NCBI GenBank assembly: GCA_024811115.1
Contig: JAKOGH010000721.1
Coordinates: forward strand, 310,001-374,000
Source: Terana coerulea
Taxonomy: Eukaryota > Basidiomycota > Agaricomycetes > Polyporales > Phanerochaetaceae
DNA length: 64,000 nt
Direction: 5' to 3'
Positions 1 through 12,057 of the stretch are shown here, piece by piece. The translations under genes and the position numbers were made by a program. The notes under the pieces are model-generated. The model saw only the letters and a program-made list of their open reading frames with translations. It was not told the DNA's origin and ran no database searches. Position 1 is the stretch's first letter; each line of letters begins with the position of its first letter.

Positions 1-2
1 AG

Positions 3-280
3 GCGTTCCAGAAGGGCGAGATCAAGCATACTGGTGCTATGGTGCATCGTGTGATTAGGGAGGTCGATCGGGGACAGCCCATCATTGTGAGAGAGGTCGA
101 GATCAAGCAAGGCGAGCCCATCGAGACCTTCGAAGAAAGATTGCACAGGGTAGAGTGGGAAATTATTGTGGAAGGGACTGCACGAATATTGGATGAAGTC
201 GAGCCAGTGCCAGTATGTCATCATCATCTCATCAATTCAGAGCTGCCAAACTCACAGCCATGTAGAAATCATTACCCTAG
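3..280 (+). CDS. ADE8: Phosphoribosylglycinamide formyltransferase, C-terminal part (partial)
   Basis: This is the 3' end of a GAR transformylase, which transfers a formyl group from 10-formyl-tetrahydrofolate to GAR in cytosolic purine synthesis. The reading frame is open from base 3. It shows the family's C-terminal pattern: HTGAMVH, then REVDRGQPI, whose Asp corresponds to the catalytic Asp of the family, then the amphipathic tail ERLHRVEWEIIVEG. An intron probably runs from the GTATGT donor at 213 to TAG at 265, giving a stop at 278-280. Unspliced, the frame would run on to 392 with a tail unlike the family, so I prefer the spliced end. The start and most of the enzyme lie left of the window. 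It could be the last domain of a larger protein, but fungi usually encode it alone. The family call is firm; the exact end is inferred. Confidence 0.85.
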
Positions 281-511
281 TGTATTCACAACGTCGTGTA
301 ACATTGAAAGTGGATGTATGTGGGATGTTACTGCGAACTACGAAATACTGTACAACACGATGTCTTCAATCTTCAGAGCTTTTCCGGAATAGCGAAAGCG
401 TTATAAGACGTTGAAGCCTTCAGGCTGGGTGAAAGAAGAAAAGCTTAAAACAACTGAGAAAAATACCAACGTTGTTCACAAGTCCATTCCCTCTTCAGCT
501 GCAACATATCC

Positions 512-3500
512 TCACAATCCGTATTCGTTCCCGCTGAAGCTGTTGCTCCCGCCAGTAAGCTGTCTGACAAGGAACATGCCCCGTCCTTCTCCTCCGGTGC
601 TTCGCGTACCAGTGACGGACTTCGGGCGAGGGTATTTGTGACCGGGACGAGGGCCGTCGTGCATCTTCATAGGCGTCGTCGTTGGCAAATGTCGTGTAGG
701 ACTGATGCCGCCACCTGTGAGCTGCCTGAGCAGTGCGGGGTCTGCGCCGCCAGTCATGCCAGTGAACTGACGCGCAAGGGTCGTAGTCCCCGTAGATTGA
801 GGTGCGACACGAGGGAATGGGTTGCTGCCGGTGCTCATGGAGCTGATTGGTGAACGGACGGGAGATGCTTGGCGAAGGGCCAGCGGAAGGAGGAGCTTGG
901 GGCCGTGTGAGCTAAGCGTCCTCAAGCTCAGAATATGAGACAGACTTACCAGACATTCACGACACCACGCGCCGCCTTCCGCGTCCAACTTCGCCGCGCT
1001 ATCCAGTTTCTTTCCGCATCCTGCCTTGCCCTGCTCCTTCCTTCTTCCCTTCGCTTCCTGCCCACCACACACCAAACAGCCGCCATGCCACTTCGCGCCC
1101 TGCGGCCCAGGCACGACGCCTCGTTCCATGGGCGAAACCGCCTTGTGGCACCCAGGACACGCGGCCGACCCGCCAAAGCGCGGTTGCGGTATCGTAAACG
1201 TCGTGGTCGTCGCTGGCGCCGTCGGCGGCGGCCGTTCGTACCGGCTCGAGGACGTGAAGACCGCGGTGCGGGTGTCTGTCTTGGAGGGCGTAGACTCCGG
1301 CGATACCGTGGCGAGTGGGATTTTGGAAGGCTTGAATGTGCCAGTCGTGGTGGCCGACTTCCGCAGAGTTATCTTCTCGGGTGGCGCGCACTACAAGCAA
1401 AGCATCTCAAGAACTTAATCCCAGCCGGTGCATAAAGCTACTCACCCTAACATGACACGCCCCCTCCTCAACACGGACAAACACCGCATGCCCGCCCTCG
1501 CGCTCCTCGAACACCTCGCCGCAGACCTTGCACTTGAAGCATACTGTGTGGTACCACCGCGGCGCGGCGCCGGTGCTGCTCGGCTCCTCGGGCACGGTCA
1601 CGAACCGGCCCCCGAACTGCGCGGCGAACAGCGGGCGGCGGCACTTTGCGCACTTCGCGTCCGGCGGGACCGCGTCGCGCGCGCTCGTATCAAGGCCCAT
1701 GAGCGACGAGAACGTCTTTGCGCGCGATGCACGCGTGGGTGTGAGGTTGCGGTCGGCGGAAGGCGGTGCCTTGTGCTCGCTGCGCAGCGGCGGGCTCAAA
1801 GAGGGCGGAGTCGATGGCGGGAGACTCGAGCGCGAAGACGTAGTGTCGGAGAAGTCGCTCATCAGGTCGGGCGTAGATGACACGGAGGACTCGTAGCCAG
1901 ACGAGGTCACGGAAGCGGTGGAGAAGCTATCCGACTTGTGTCCGAATCCTAGGTTGCGCATACGCTGACTCAGAGAATGCAGCGAGTCACCGTGCATCGA
2001 GGGCGTAGACGCACTGGACCGAAGGGAGTCCGACATGGCCATGGAGGACCTAGAACTACCCCTAATGGTATCCATACCAGTGCTATCTTTGGACATTCCG
2101 AAGCCAAAGTCATCCACCTCCTGTGCACGACTACCTGTATGTTGCGGACGGACTATTCTGTCCCCTGTGCGCTGCGGGCGCATCGAACGCTCGCCAGTGT
2201 GCTGTCTCGGGATGGTCTTCTCGCCGGTCCTTTGTGCACGTAGTTCTCTATCGCCTGTACGCTGAGGACGAACCTGGCGGTCTCCAGTGCGCTGTCGAGA
2301 AATGGCGGCGATATCCGTCTCTCCGGTTCTCAGGGGCGAATAGGTTCAGCGAGATCCATGTCGACAGCGAAGCCAAGGCCAAGCGCAGCCTCGCCGGTCC
2401 GCTGGAACTTGACGGTGGAGAAAGCACTAGGCACATCGCTGTCACTAGCGAAATCCGTTGAATCGCCCGCAAGCGAATCTCTCCCGAGGGTGGTGTACTG
2501 GGAATCTCCAGTGCGGTTGCGATTGATCCTCAAGGGCTGGGTCGACTCTCCCGTTCGGTCCGGGATCAGCCTGAATCCTCCACGTTCGCTCTCTGTTCCA
2601 AAATCGGTTTCAAAGTCGAGCTCCGTCTCGCCTGTGCGTTGGGACCGAAGGGCAGATCGTAAGGAGGACGTCGACGCGCTGGTCCTCAATAGTGGGGCTC
2701 GATCACGAGTTCCACCATCAGCATCACCGAAGCTCGCGCGCGGACGTGAGCGTGAGCGGGACCTTCTTCGTGGTGTAGTCGAAGGTGAAGGTGCTGCGGA
2801 AGACTTCACAGGCGTGACAGCAGGAGAGCTGTTCCCGCTCAAGAACCGCCTCTTCATCTCCTCGATGGCGTCCTCCGTCGGCTTGCGCGGCGTGCCCACA
2901 GCGCTCGAGCCGGTGGCCATGCTCTCGAGCGGGTCCATCGACTCTCTTGCGCGACTACGGCTTCGACGAGCCCGTCGTCGCTCATCAGGAGAATTGCCAA
3001 AGGCTTCTGAAGTTGTCAGAGATATACGTGTCGTGCGCTGTGGTGTAATCCTTCCTTCAGAAACTTCTGAAAGACTCGCGGCGGAGTCTTTGCGGTCTCT
3101 GGGGAAAGCGACATTGGATCCGAAACGACTGTCGAGCGGCTCTCTGGGAAGAGTGGTCGTGCTAGGGGATGAATACCGCGGCATAGGTTGCTTTGTCGGT
3201 GTTGTGAATGGGCTGCTTGTCATGGTGAGACGTCCGACACTGGGAGCAGAGGAGCTGGCTGTGCTGTTTGACCTAGTCTTCGTTATGCCCAGACGAGTTT
3301 CTAGCTCATCAAGTGCAGGACTTCCTTCTCTTGGCCTCGCTAGATCCTGGTCTTGTCGTTTGCCGGTCATGTTCCCTAGCCTGCCCTTGTCCGGTGTACT
3401 AAACCGACCTGGTGAGTCTGTCGATTTCGCAGGTCGCTTCAGGCACGTATCGAAGCATTCCGTGCAGCAGGGTCTTCCCAGCAGGTCTACCATCGGTTGG

Positions 3501-4307
3501 TCACCGATGAACTTGTTACAACCTTCGCAGCAGAAGCACTTCTTGTGCCAGACTTGTCCGGATGTCTCCACGAAGCCGCCCTCGGACTTGAGGATTAAGA
3601 CAGGCTTGTGGCAGGATGGACATTTGCCTCTGGAGCCGCCGTTCTCCGTAAAACAAGGTCGGCAGAGGAAGCGTGTACCTGTACCTCCGCTCGTATCGAC
3701 GCCTGATGAGTTAATGGAGGATGGGTCAGGGTATATCGTAGCATCTGGAGGGAAAGTGGTGGAGCAGATCGCGCAGGCAAAGGAAGCGAGGGTCTCTTTC
3801 GGCTGGAGAACAGAGCCGTAAACCTTGGCCAGCACTGAGCCTGTTCCATTCAAGTTCGGCAAAATACCTTCCTCTGGATTGCTTTCTATTGACATGTCCG
3901 TTGAGGTCCGTTCATGGTTCGCTGGACGAGAAGTTTGTGATGCAATGTGCGCGGAGACTCGAGAGTTGAGGGGCGTTCGCACCGAGTTCGCTGAGCTCAG
4001 AGGTCGAGGAAATCGTTTCGTAGGGCTTGTGCTCGAGCCGGTGTTCGTGGCCTGAATCGGTGTATCGTTGGCAGGCTTGACTGGATCTTTGTTGGTCACG
4101 TATGTCTTCGACCACCTGTCTTGCTTGCCTTCATCTTCACCGACGTTCCACTTCACAGCAGGTGCTACATACAGTTGAAGCGAGTTGCAGAATAGGTCTA
4201 AACATCGAGCGTTGGTGTGCAGGAAACTGAGACGTACCGACGGATGTGCCACCACATTTACAGCGCGGACCGACAACGATATCCCCACATCTCCTACAGA
4301 AACCCAT
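512..4307 (-). CDS. LIM-domain protein with RTG repeats, paxillin-like
   Basis: A protein of more than 1,000 residues with three LIM zinc-binding domains, probably a cytoskeletal or polarity scaffold (role inferred from family). Exon 1 (4307-4238) encodes MGFCRRCGD and a Cys-rich N-terminus. Exon 2 starts at 4164 and carries LIM1 (CAICSTTF, CPSCHKP, CCEGCNKF, CCTECFD), a long Ser/Arg-rich region and the RTG repeats. LIM2 (CAKCRRPLF, CFKCKVCGEVF) ends at a donor at 1445. LIM3 starts with the exon at 1390 and includes CGKKLD and WCREC. The last exon, about 895-512, ends in RQFTG and RQLTGG motifs and a GNEYGL tail. Introns are 50-75 nt. The frame breaks at the C4 run (G4 on plus, 2333-2336): the long frame stops at once while the RTG repeat continues in another frame. 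One more C would join them. Three LIM domains are clear; the paxillin link is weaker. Confidence 0.85.
2130..2333 (-). repeat. In-frame 30-bp repeat encoding QRTGDRxxRP-type units
   Basis: Seven consecutive RTG units sit inside the LIM gene. Six are spaced 10 residues (30 bp) apart and follow the pattern Q-[RH]-T-G-[DE]-[RK]-x-x-[RP]-x. Less regular RTG units continue upstream in the same protein (RTGEST, RTGDSQ, QRTGETEL, QRTGEAAL), and related RQFTG and RQLTGG motifs occur near its C-terminus. The DNA units have diverged in third positions while the protein pattern is kept, which suggests selection on the peptide. The frame break at 2333-2336 lies at the edge of this block. Confidence 0.8.
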
Positions 4308-4899
4308 GCGAGTATGTTATGAATGAGCCGTAAGGTCGTGAAATGGAAAGTTCATAAAACAGCGAAGTAAGGAGATCAGAGTGCAATCCGAAAGGAGAAG
4401 CCTTGAGGCAAGAAGGCGAGGCGCCGCATCTGCCTGTTCAACTTGTCTCTACCGCGATCACGTGGATGCGCCTCGTGGCGACGTGCTGCATGTAAGGCGC
4501 GTCGCGTGGCCAGGACATCTGTGATTCCTCAGAACTACGCGTTTACATTCAACAGACACAGATTCGGATAGCCGTCAAGCATCCAACAAAATACTCTACA
4601 GCTCTCACGAGTATCCACTTCCATTCCGTCACCTTTTCCAGGAGTACGTGGCGGGAACGACTTGGTATCGAGTAACTTTCGTATCTGGTCGACTCGGAGT
4701 CAGCTCACGGGGAGTCATTCGGCACGAATTAGATTTTACATGCTGCAATAAGAGAGATGCAATCGCGTGTATGATGCAGCCATCCTTGTCATGGCGTAAC
4801 TGTTGCAATTCTTCCCGAAGACTCAAGGTCCAGGGCGAAGACCGAATGTACAACCCTGCGGAAACGTCGATATATTTCAAAAATACTCAAAGTTGATGC
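4308..4899. other. Intergenic region upstream of the LIM gene
   Basis: About 590 bp without a supportable gene. It lies 5' of the LIM gene and 3' of the next minus-strand gene, so it should hold the LIM promoter and a terminator. Short open frames here have no recognisable content. I see no clear TATA box. Confidence 0.5.
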
Positions 4900-7864
4900 T
4901 CACATACGTGTGCAGTCATTCGCATGAGTGAGCAGCGTATTTAGAGCAGCGAGAGCGGTTGAGCGAGCGTACAAACGCATGACATCTTCTATGTCGTGTG
5001 ATTGCACATGAATAAGGTTGAGCGAGTTATCGACGAAAAACTCCCATGCCGCCGCAGCAATAATAGGAGTACATGCCCTCTTGGATGTTTTAGCAATAAC
5101 ATACGAAGCGAAGGCCGCTAAAGACATTCATCAGTCACTCAGCTGTACTCTGGAGATTACTGACTGTATTACTAACCATCAGTAAGAATATCACTATACT
5201 CAGAATCAAGGACCGAAGTCCAAACCTGCTCATCCTTCCATATCGTTGTGAGCTCCTGAATTTCCACATCTTCGGACTTGCACATCTCGAATATGGCGAG
5301 CACTGTTAACAGAGCCTGTCGAAGCTTGAGATGGCAGTCTTCGACGACGACGCAAGACGCAGATGACAACATCCAATCTAAGGCGGTCTGGACGAAAGAT
5401 GAAAGGGATTTGAGGTGGAAGCACCTCGTGGTAGGTACACCGGCACTGGTGACTAGCGTCACAAATTGGAGCATCTGTGTCACCGAATGACAGTCTGCTG
5501 GGGATAAAGGTGCGTTCTTCAAGATTTGACATAGCGTACGTAATTCTGCTGAAGAGTGAGCCTCAGCAGGCAGCCGATAAGAAGAGTACACTTACTATCG
5601 TCAAGGCGCACTATTATGTCAAGGCCAGCTTCGGTAGACAGCTCGGCCAACGCCTCCTCGAAGGGTTCAGCGTGAATGTAGGAAAGGGTTTCAATAATAA
5701 CATCTTTCACTAAGGTTCTGTCAATAACGACGCAACAGCCACAGGATAATAACGCGCACCTCCTCGCTCCTCCAGACTGTCTTGTAACAAGATGAATAGA
5801 CCGCACAGGTTATTACCCGACAGTCGACATGAATGAGCAATTCCGCCTTCACGTGCGCTTGCCATCCAAGTTGCGGCCTGACAGCATTTAAGCAGCACAT
5901 CGTTGGCTGTCGCTGACATCGCTGCGGAGCCTGTCGAGAGATACGCCTTGGCTCGCCGCAATAGGTTCTGGGAGGTATAAGCACAGTCAAAGTCAACGCA
6001 GCGACAAACCTACCGTGACGACGATGCTTGCTTCGTGAGGACTACTTACGAGAGAAGCCACCAGCAAGGTCTTCCAAGTTTTTTGCGGTTCAGGGTGAGT
6101 GTCCCAGTGGATGTTTCCCAGATGATAGAACCACGTTGCAGTCTAAAATAGCTCTGTCAGTTACCATATCGCTTCATCAGAATTCGCTCTGAAGCTCGTT
6201 GGGTAGTAGTAGCTTACCAGACGAAGGATAACGTCGTATCCCATGATTCGCTCGTCGCCCCACACGGCCCAACACCACTCGACCGTGTGGCCATAGGTCA
6301 ACAGCGCGTTCAGATCAGTCTCAGGAAGTATAACAGGGGACACAATGCAACCCAGTTCTTTGGCCCCAGCCGCTGGAAGAGTATGACCGATGAGAGTCAG
6401 TAAAGCGGCCTGAGTATGGGGTCGAAACGGCGACTGGGTTTGCGGGATTCGAGCAGAGTCAGCGGTCTATCACACAGGTTAGCTGCAACTACGACACAAG
6501 TTGTAAACAGGGTCAGACCGCGAAGAGAGCGATAGCGAGCGCACTTGACACGCGTTCCTCAAGTGTATGTGGGTCTTGTGTCTTCTGAATGAATTTCTGA
6601 AGCGGATGAAGGAGTGCTTCCGGTTTAGGTCTGCGAGGCACTCCATCAACATACGCGCACGCCATGATTGCTGCCGTTCAACGTACTCAACATCGCTCCA
6701 AGGGAGTTCCCCTCCAAAGTCCGGCCCAACAACGTAGACCGCATACATCAACCGCAGAGCCAATCGTACAGCAGCTGGGGAGGCATACTCAGATCCAATA
6801 GTAGAGACAATGTCCGACCAAGAGTCTAGAGGATATTAGTTCACGAGATGCGCTACATGAGTGCGTATACGCACGAGGTAGTTGGGCGGCCGCATACACC
6901 GCGGACTCGTCTCTGTGCTTGAGCAGACTTCGCAGGTGCTCCCCTTCCTCTACGGCGGAGTGGGTTTCTCTCTTGAGCAGCACCGGTATAATGTCTCCAA
7001 GACTGCAGAGAATGTGGTCCACCCAGCATACGATGGCGACATCTTCGTCATCGCCAGTCCTGAATGCCGCGGCCATGTCATGAAATACGCGTCGGAAGCT
7101 GAAAAGCCTACTCAGGAATGTGACGTTCACTACGATATGTGAGTATATGCGCGTATACATTCAGATATAACATACATATGACAGCTAGGGAAGCCCGTCG
7201 CTGGCGAATAAGTTCCGAGTCAGCTTCGTCGACGGACTTCAGGCCATTTAGGAAGGTCAGTATCGTATGAGAGGCTCGATATATGCTCTCCAGAATGTCG
7301 CTGCCCTGTACCCACAGATGAATATGAGTGTGCGCGCATACAAACATGTTTCTCGCTCTCCGTACTCACGCAATCTGGGCTGCCCACATCAGCCACTTCG
7401 ATATACATGATTCTTTCGACAGCTGCGCCTACTTCGTGCGTGCTGCATATTTGCGCTGTTAAATGGTCTTCTGGTGCGCTCATTGCCTTGAACCTGTATA
7501 ATAGTGACGCAATGTTCAGTACTCGGTCCTTGTTAGCTTCCTGTGAGTAGTGGTCGTGTTTGAGAATGATGAAGGACGTCTGCAGGTCTCTGAGTCTGCA
7601 GGTCCCAGCTAAGAACGCGTAAAGCGCCCATGAGCTTAAGCTTCTGTTCGGCTCCTCGGCTCGGCGGAGGGTTTTAACGTCCGTAGTGGTAAGCAGGTGC
7701 ATCGGTATACACTTGTACATGTTAGGGTTATTCGCCAACTTTATATCTGTGACGTGCTCTCGTTCACGTACGCATGCGCCCTGACAAAGCGGGGTCTGAA
7801 CTCGGACGCAGGACACAGCGCAGGCATGTTTGTAGCAATCAGGATATTCTTGAAAGAGCACCAT
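4900..7864 (-). CDS. Multi-exon helical protein of unknown function
   Basis: I do not recognise this family. About ten short exons can be followed on the minus strand. The first starts with MVLFQEYPDC at 7864 and ends its coding part near 7374 at a GTGAGT donor. The next begins GSDILESIYR at about 7317 (CAG acceptor) and ends RQRRASLA. Later exons include VFHDMAAAFRTGDDEDVA, SPVILPETDLNALLTYG with VEWCWAVWGDERIMG, DILTDG-containing helices and a last exon ending LLTHANDCTRM at 4900. Splice signals are good (GTATGT, GTGCGT, CTAAC). The composition is Leu/Ala-rich, like helical or HEAT-like proteins of Agaricomycetes, with no catalytic motif. Its start is only 57 bp beyond the stop of RPC37 on the same strand, so either the promoter lies inside RPC37 or the true first exon differs. 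The frame near 6640 is uncertain. Confidence 0.6.
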
Positions 7865-7921
7865 GAGGCCTGAATGGGACAGAAGTGACGAAACATACAG
7901 AACGCGTAATTGCGGACACGC

Positions 7922-8890
7922 TTATAGACCCTTGATGGACTTCAGCATACTAGTCATATTGGTCTTGCATTCCAGTACATCATCGTTCTGGGAGAACAGA
8001 GTTTCAAATGCTTCGTTTGCCTCCGTTGACTAAATGCTTAATCAATACTTCAAACTCGGCTTGTCACTGTGGGTGGCACATACCTCCCCGTCGCAATACT
8101 GTAAGTCTTCCCAGCTCTCATCCTCCTCTGCCCGGAGAGACATGAGCATTTCTCTCCGCATCGCAGTTAATCCTCCACCAAGTTGCATGGTCCTGTCATC
8201 CGCGGTCTTGCGAACAGAGACCTGCACCTCCTTGGCATCTGCGGCAGGCTTCTTTTCCTTCTTAGGTGCCGGCGTGGGTGCAGGTTCGTCTGGGTCAGGA
8301 GGTGGTCCATCGTCTGAGTCGTCGTCGGAACCTGGCCCGCCGCGCCGTTTTGATTTTCGTGTCAGGATATCCATGTATGTAAGGGTAGGACGGAGTTGGT
8401 GAGTTTCGCTTATTGGGTGTAGATGCAGCTTGCCTACGCGGCGCGTGCCTACTTGTGAGCCAGCACCACATAAAAGACTGATGAAGTACGCACCATCTCG
8501 CACAATTCCTAGTACATACGCCCCGATCTGTGGCACAGGTTCGCTTCGCATGCGGACCTCGTTCAGCCTGGGCTCCTCTCCCTCCCTTTGCTTCTGCTTG
8601 CCCGACTCCTGATTCTTTTCCTTGTCATCTTGCCCACGCGCCGTCCCGAGCTCTTTCGCACGCTCTGTATTCCAGACTTCTGTACGGGTGTCGGCTGGCA
8701 CATGGACCTCAAGTCGCTTGACGTTTGGTTTCAGCCGCGCCTTGATCCGTTTGCCACTTGCTGCAGCGGAAGGAGGAACTTGTAGGGGGCGTGTCAGCAA
8801 CGGATACTGATGTAAATGTAGGTCTGTCGATAAATGATTGCTGAAGTGGATAGGAAGCACTGAAATCAGGCGGTCTTCTTCTGGGTCCAT
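7922..8890 (-). CDS. RPC37: RNA polymerase III subunit RPC37 (RPC5, Sin-like family)
   Basis: This is a subunit of nuclear RNA polymerase III that pairs with RPC53 in a TFIIF-like module for initiation and termination. Three exons are clear: 8890-8494, 8433-8084 and 8029-7922, with GTGCGT and GTATGT donors. The protein of about 284 residues starts MDPEEDRLISVLPIHFS. It has the family's N-terminal barrel, including LKPNVKRLEVHVP, NEVRMRSEPVPQIGAYV and KLHLHPISETHQLRPTLTY. A Lys/Glu and Pro-rich linker follows, then a C-terminus ending TSMLKSIKGL. The upstream in-frame Met at 9070 would add a long Arg-rich segment unlike the family, so I chose 8890. All exons join in frame, so this gene shows no consensus error. 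Confidence 0.88.
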
Positions 8891-9210
8891 GGCGTTTCTG
8901 GTGGAAGGAGTAAAACAAGCAGTGGGCGCTAAACGGTGCGCCACAAAGCCAACTGGCCTGATCCGGCATCGGCAGGCTGCTGAAGCGCTGAAGTTTCGGT
9001 TTGACTCGGCCAAACGACGCAAGCAAGAAGACATATGAAAATCCATAGAACTGCGTCTGCGCTGAACCAAGTGTTGGTGAAATAAAATAGGAAGTACAAG
9101 AGACCTTTAAGGCTTAGATCAAAGTCGAGTTGCTACTGGCCGTGCAGTACTACATGTTCAGAACGGACGATCAAAGTATTATGGAGGCTCCGGATTGACA
9201 GAACCGTTCC

Positions 9211-11471
9211 TTAAACAGTGGCAGAATTGAACGTTATCAGTTTGGCAGGTCGCAGCCTGTCTACGCTGGACGAAAATGAGTATGGCGATGCTGATCTGTG
9301 GCCCAGAGACTCGCCAGACGCGGGCGACGGTAGCACCACTACGTCATCCCACTCTTTACTCACAAACACGGCAGTGGCTGCGAGATCAACCTCTCCCTTA
9401 AAATCTTTGGTCGAGGAACTTGACGAAGACGAAGTTGACGAGATCGACTGACGATGGAGGATAGGAAGTGGCTCGTCGGGAGGATCGAAATGCTGGGAAT
9501 GTGCTCGGCTAATTGAAGAGGCGATGGTGTCTGGCCTAGTCACCGAACGGAAGTCCTCGAAAGGGTCCGAAACAGTGCGGCGTGGACGACGCGATACAAC
9601 ACTGACAGGGGAGTAGCTGCGCCGCGCACTGTTGAATGCCCGCGATGCTTCGAGTTCGGCTCTATATGCAGGATCCCATGCCGCAGGATGTTGTAATATC
9701 GCTTCCTTTTCGTGCCTACGCACGACGCGACTGAAACTATGCATGGTGAAAATAGATACAACAAGCCCTGGAAGATGTACACAATCAATACTGGAGGCTC
9801 GGAACATGGCTCGAAAGACGTACAGCCAAGACAAAGCCAGCCGACAGAGTTCATTATCCAGTGTTTGCACGTGCCTACTAACATTAACACGGCTACGGCC
9901 AAGTACAGTGCGGTTAAGAAGGCGGTGTAGTACAACTGTCGCTTGAGGTTGAATATGACTTCCTCAAGATTGTGAGATGCACTTGCCTCGTTTCTCAATA
10001 CTTGCTTGAGTAGACGCATACGGGGCATGTACTTGCTGAGACGGCTCATGACGGAGGATGAGGCTGAAATGGGACGCGGACGATCTTGAGGAAGAGCAGG
10101 TAAAGGTCGCCTTCCGCGATGACCTTGGCCTGGATGTGTTGTAGTACGGAAAGCCACAGAGGGAGTTCTTGAGTGTTGGGGTATGGGGTGTTCGTCGTGC
10201 ATTGAGGATTTGCGATAGATCGTATGCGTTGTGGCGTCCGAATCCAAACCGATCCCTTTCGGCACCTTTCGCTCGGACGTGGTTTGATGGCCGTGGCCAT
10301 TCACGGACTGCAGACTGACGCGCGACAGCGACACTGTGGGCACGTAATCCCACCAGCCTCTAGGGCCATATTCGTCGTCAAGAGGGAATTTGCCTGCGTC
10401 CAGCGTAGATGAGTCCTTGGTTCCCTTGTGCTCGTCCAGCGACAGCTGAATAGATATGCGTCCTTGGTATGCGGAGGACTTGAAGACGTTTCGCACTGCG
10501 TAAATAACTGCATCACTGAATGAGACAATGCATTTTAAGAGGTCGCGTCGATATGCTCACAGCAACCGCACAGAAAAGCGGATTCCACGGTTTGGACGAT
10601 AACTATGTACGGCATTACGCCTGTATCGGAGGATGGTAAACAACTACCTGTGTCTGCAGTGAGCGATACAGCGGGAACACCAAAAGGTATTGGACTTACC
10701 GGATAATCTTCGCTGAACATTCAACCTTGTCAAACTCAATACAAGCAACCCAAGCATGGCGGTCCTAAGGATGGCCAGGACGGCAAAAACCAAGCGTGAA
10801 TTGTTCAAACATCGGTACGCCTTGAACCCGAGGATGCCAGTCATCTGTCTCGAGGTTGAGTACTGCACAGAGACTGGTGCGATAGTCATTTACCAACAGG
10901 CTGTACGATAGACCAGTGCATATCTTGAGGACGATGGTCAGCCTGCAGAGTTACCGGTGTCAGTAGAGATCTATCGATACGAGATAAACATTACTGACGC
11001 GGTACAATTCACAAATTGGTCGAAGTAGGACACCGTCGAAGTGATCATAGCGACTGCCCCAAGGAATTGGCTGATAAGCAGAGAGTAAAATAGACCCTTC
11101 TTGGTGACTTTGACTCGCCGCAGAAATTGCACGGCCGTGAAAGTGGTTAGGATGAAAAACATAGCCAAGGAGCTGAAAAGAACTAAAACAACATTGGCAT
11201 TCCTCTCGTCAGCTATGAATGGCGTGGCGATGAGAGAGCCGTCGGCGAGGGCGTGGTATGATGGAGTGAAGGAGGTAATTTGCCCATGGTAATAACGGTA
11301 GAAATCCGGTATCAGGATGGTTGCATGGAGGTCAATAAGAAGACTTTGCGTAGGATGGTTCGAGGAGGTAAGATCCGGCAGCGGTCGGAAAGCTGATCCA
11401 GCAGCCAAGATGGCCAAGGAAGACGCATTGGACCCTGCCTCTGCTGCCTGAGCAAAGGGCGATGGTGGCAT
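9211..11471 (-). CDS. Seven-TM receptor-like membrane protein
   Basis: A plasma-membrane protein with GPCR-like layout but no named subfamily. An extracellular-looking N-terminus starts MPPSPFAQAAEAG at 11471. The first helix, NVVLVLFSSLAMFFILTTF, and the second, GLFYSLLISQFLGAVAMI, lie before the exon end near 10990. Further helices follow at about 10870-10740 (LVFAVLAILRTAMLGLLVL), 9960-9880 (YYTAFLTALYLAVAVLMLV) and 9790-9740 (VLIVYIFQGLLYLF). The tail is long, Ser/Arg-rich and presumably cytosolic, ending KLITFNSATV at 9211. At least six hydrophobic helices are visible. Several introns separate the exons and two junctions between 10970 and 10500 are not resolved. An in-frame stop lies shortly upstream of the chosen Met. 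A transporter is less likely because no repeat or transport motif is seen. Confidence 0.65.
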
Positions 11472-11691
11472 CGTCGAACCAGCTTGGACAATGGAGGACC
11501 TGTAGGGTCGTGATGGTGGTCCTCAGCAGAAATGGTGTCCCATCTCGGGAGCAGACAGCGAGCAAAATCGTAGCCGGTGGCGAGATGGAAAAGGGGTGTC
11601 CAGTGCAAGCCATCGCGGAGCGTAAACCGACCCTTACAGGCCCATGGTCTCATTATCCGCCGGAGAGAAGAATAGAGTGAATGAATTGTCG

Positions 11692-12057
11692 TTATGTGGA
11701 GTCAGGGCATGTCAGGGCGGACCGGGTGTATTCAATGATATTGACGACAGCAAGGTTCGAAAGCACTAAACGAAGCATCCGCGGAGGAGTAGTCAAAGCA
11801 GGACCTTTGGCCGATGTAAGCCAACCGGCAAGCCCCACTTCATTCCCTGGCTGTCGTTCTTCAGAAGCGTCCGTTGCTATGCGGAAAGCGAGTTTGCAGA
11901 CCGGCTGACCTCCCATGAACCTGAGCGATCGTCCCGGAATGGCTTTGGTTTCTACGCAGCGGATATATGGCTCACCGAAGTGGATCCGAACATCATCTAG
12001 AAGATATTGAGAGATGTATGAGAATCGTCCACTCAGATCCAAGGCAGATCTAGACAT
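11692..12057 (-). CDS. Possible small hypothetical protein
   Basis: An open frame of 121 codons starting MSRSALDLSGRFSYIS. The central part (DDVRIHFGEPYIRC, GRSLRFMGG) has protein-like composition, but I recognise no family. An intron-like sequence lies just upstream (GTACGT donor, CTAAAC, TCTAG acceptor at about 12090-12050), suggesting this could be an internal exon of a larger gene. I could not find an upstream exon that joins in frame. It may also be an unlinked 5' part of the receptor-like gene. Confidence 0.3.
   Translation of the reverse strand: MSRSALDLSGRFSYISQYLLDDVRIHFGEPYIRCVETKAIPGRSLRFMGGQPVCKLAFRIATDASEERQPGNEVGLAGWLTSAKGPALTTPPRMLRLVLSNLAVVNIIEYTRSALTCPDST

Noticed and set aside
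2358..3821. A 487-codon open frame on the plus strand inside the LIM gene
   Set aside because: It is the antisense of a GC-rich, low-complexity coding exon; composition is Arg/Ser-rich with no domain, and the minus strand has clear LIM domains.
11312..11653. Minus-strand frames overlapping the start of the receptor-like gene
   Set aside because: Shadows of the true frame with hydrophobic helices; no domain and no splice support.
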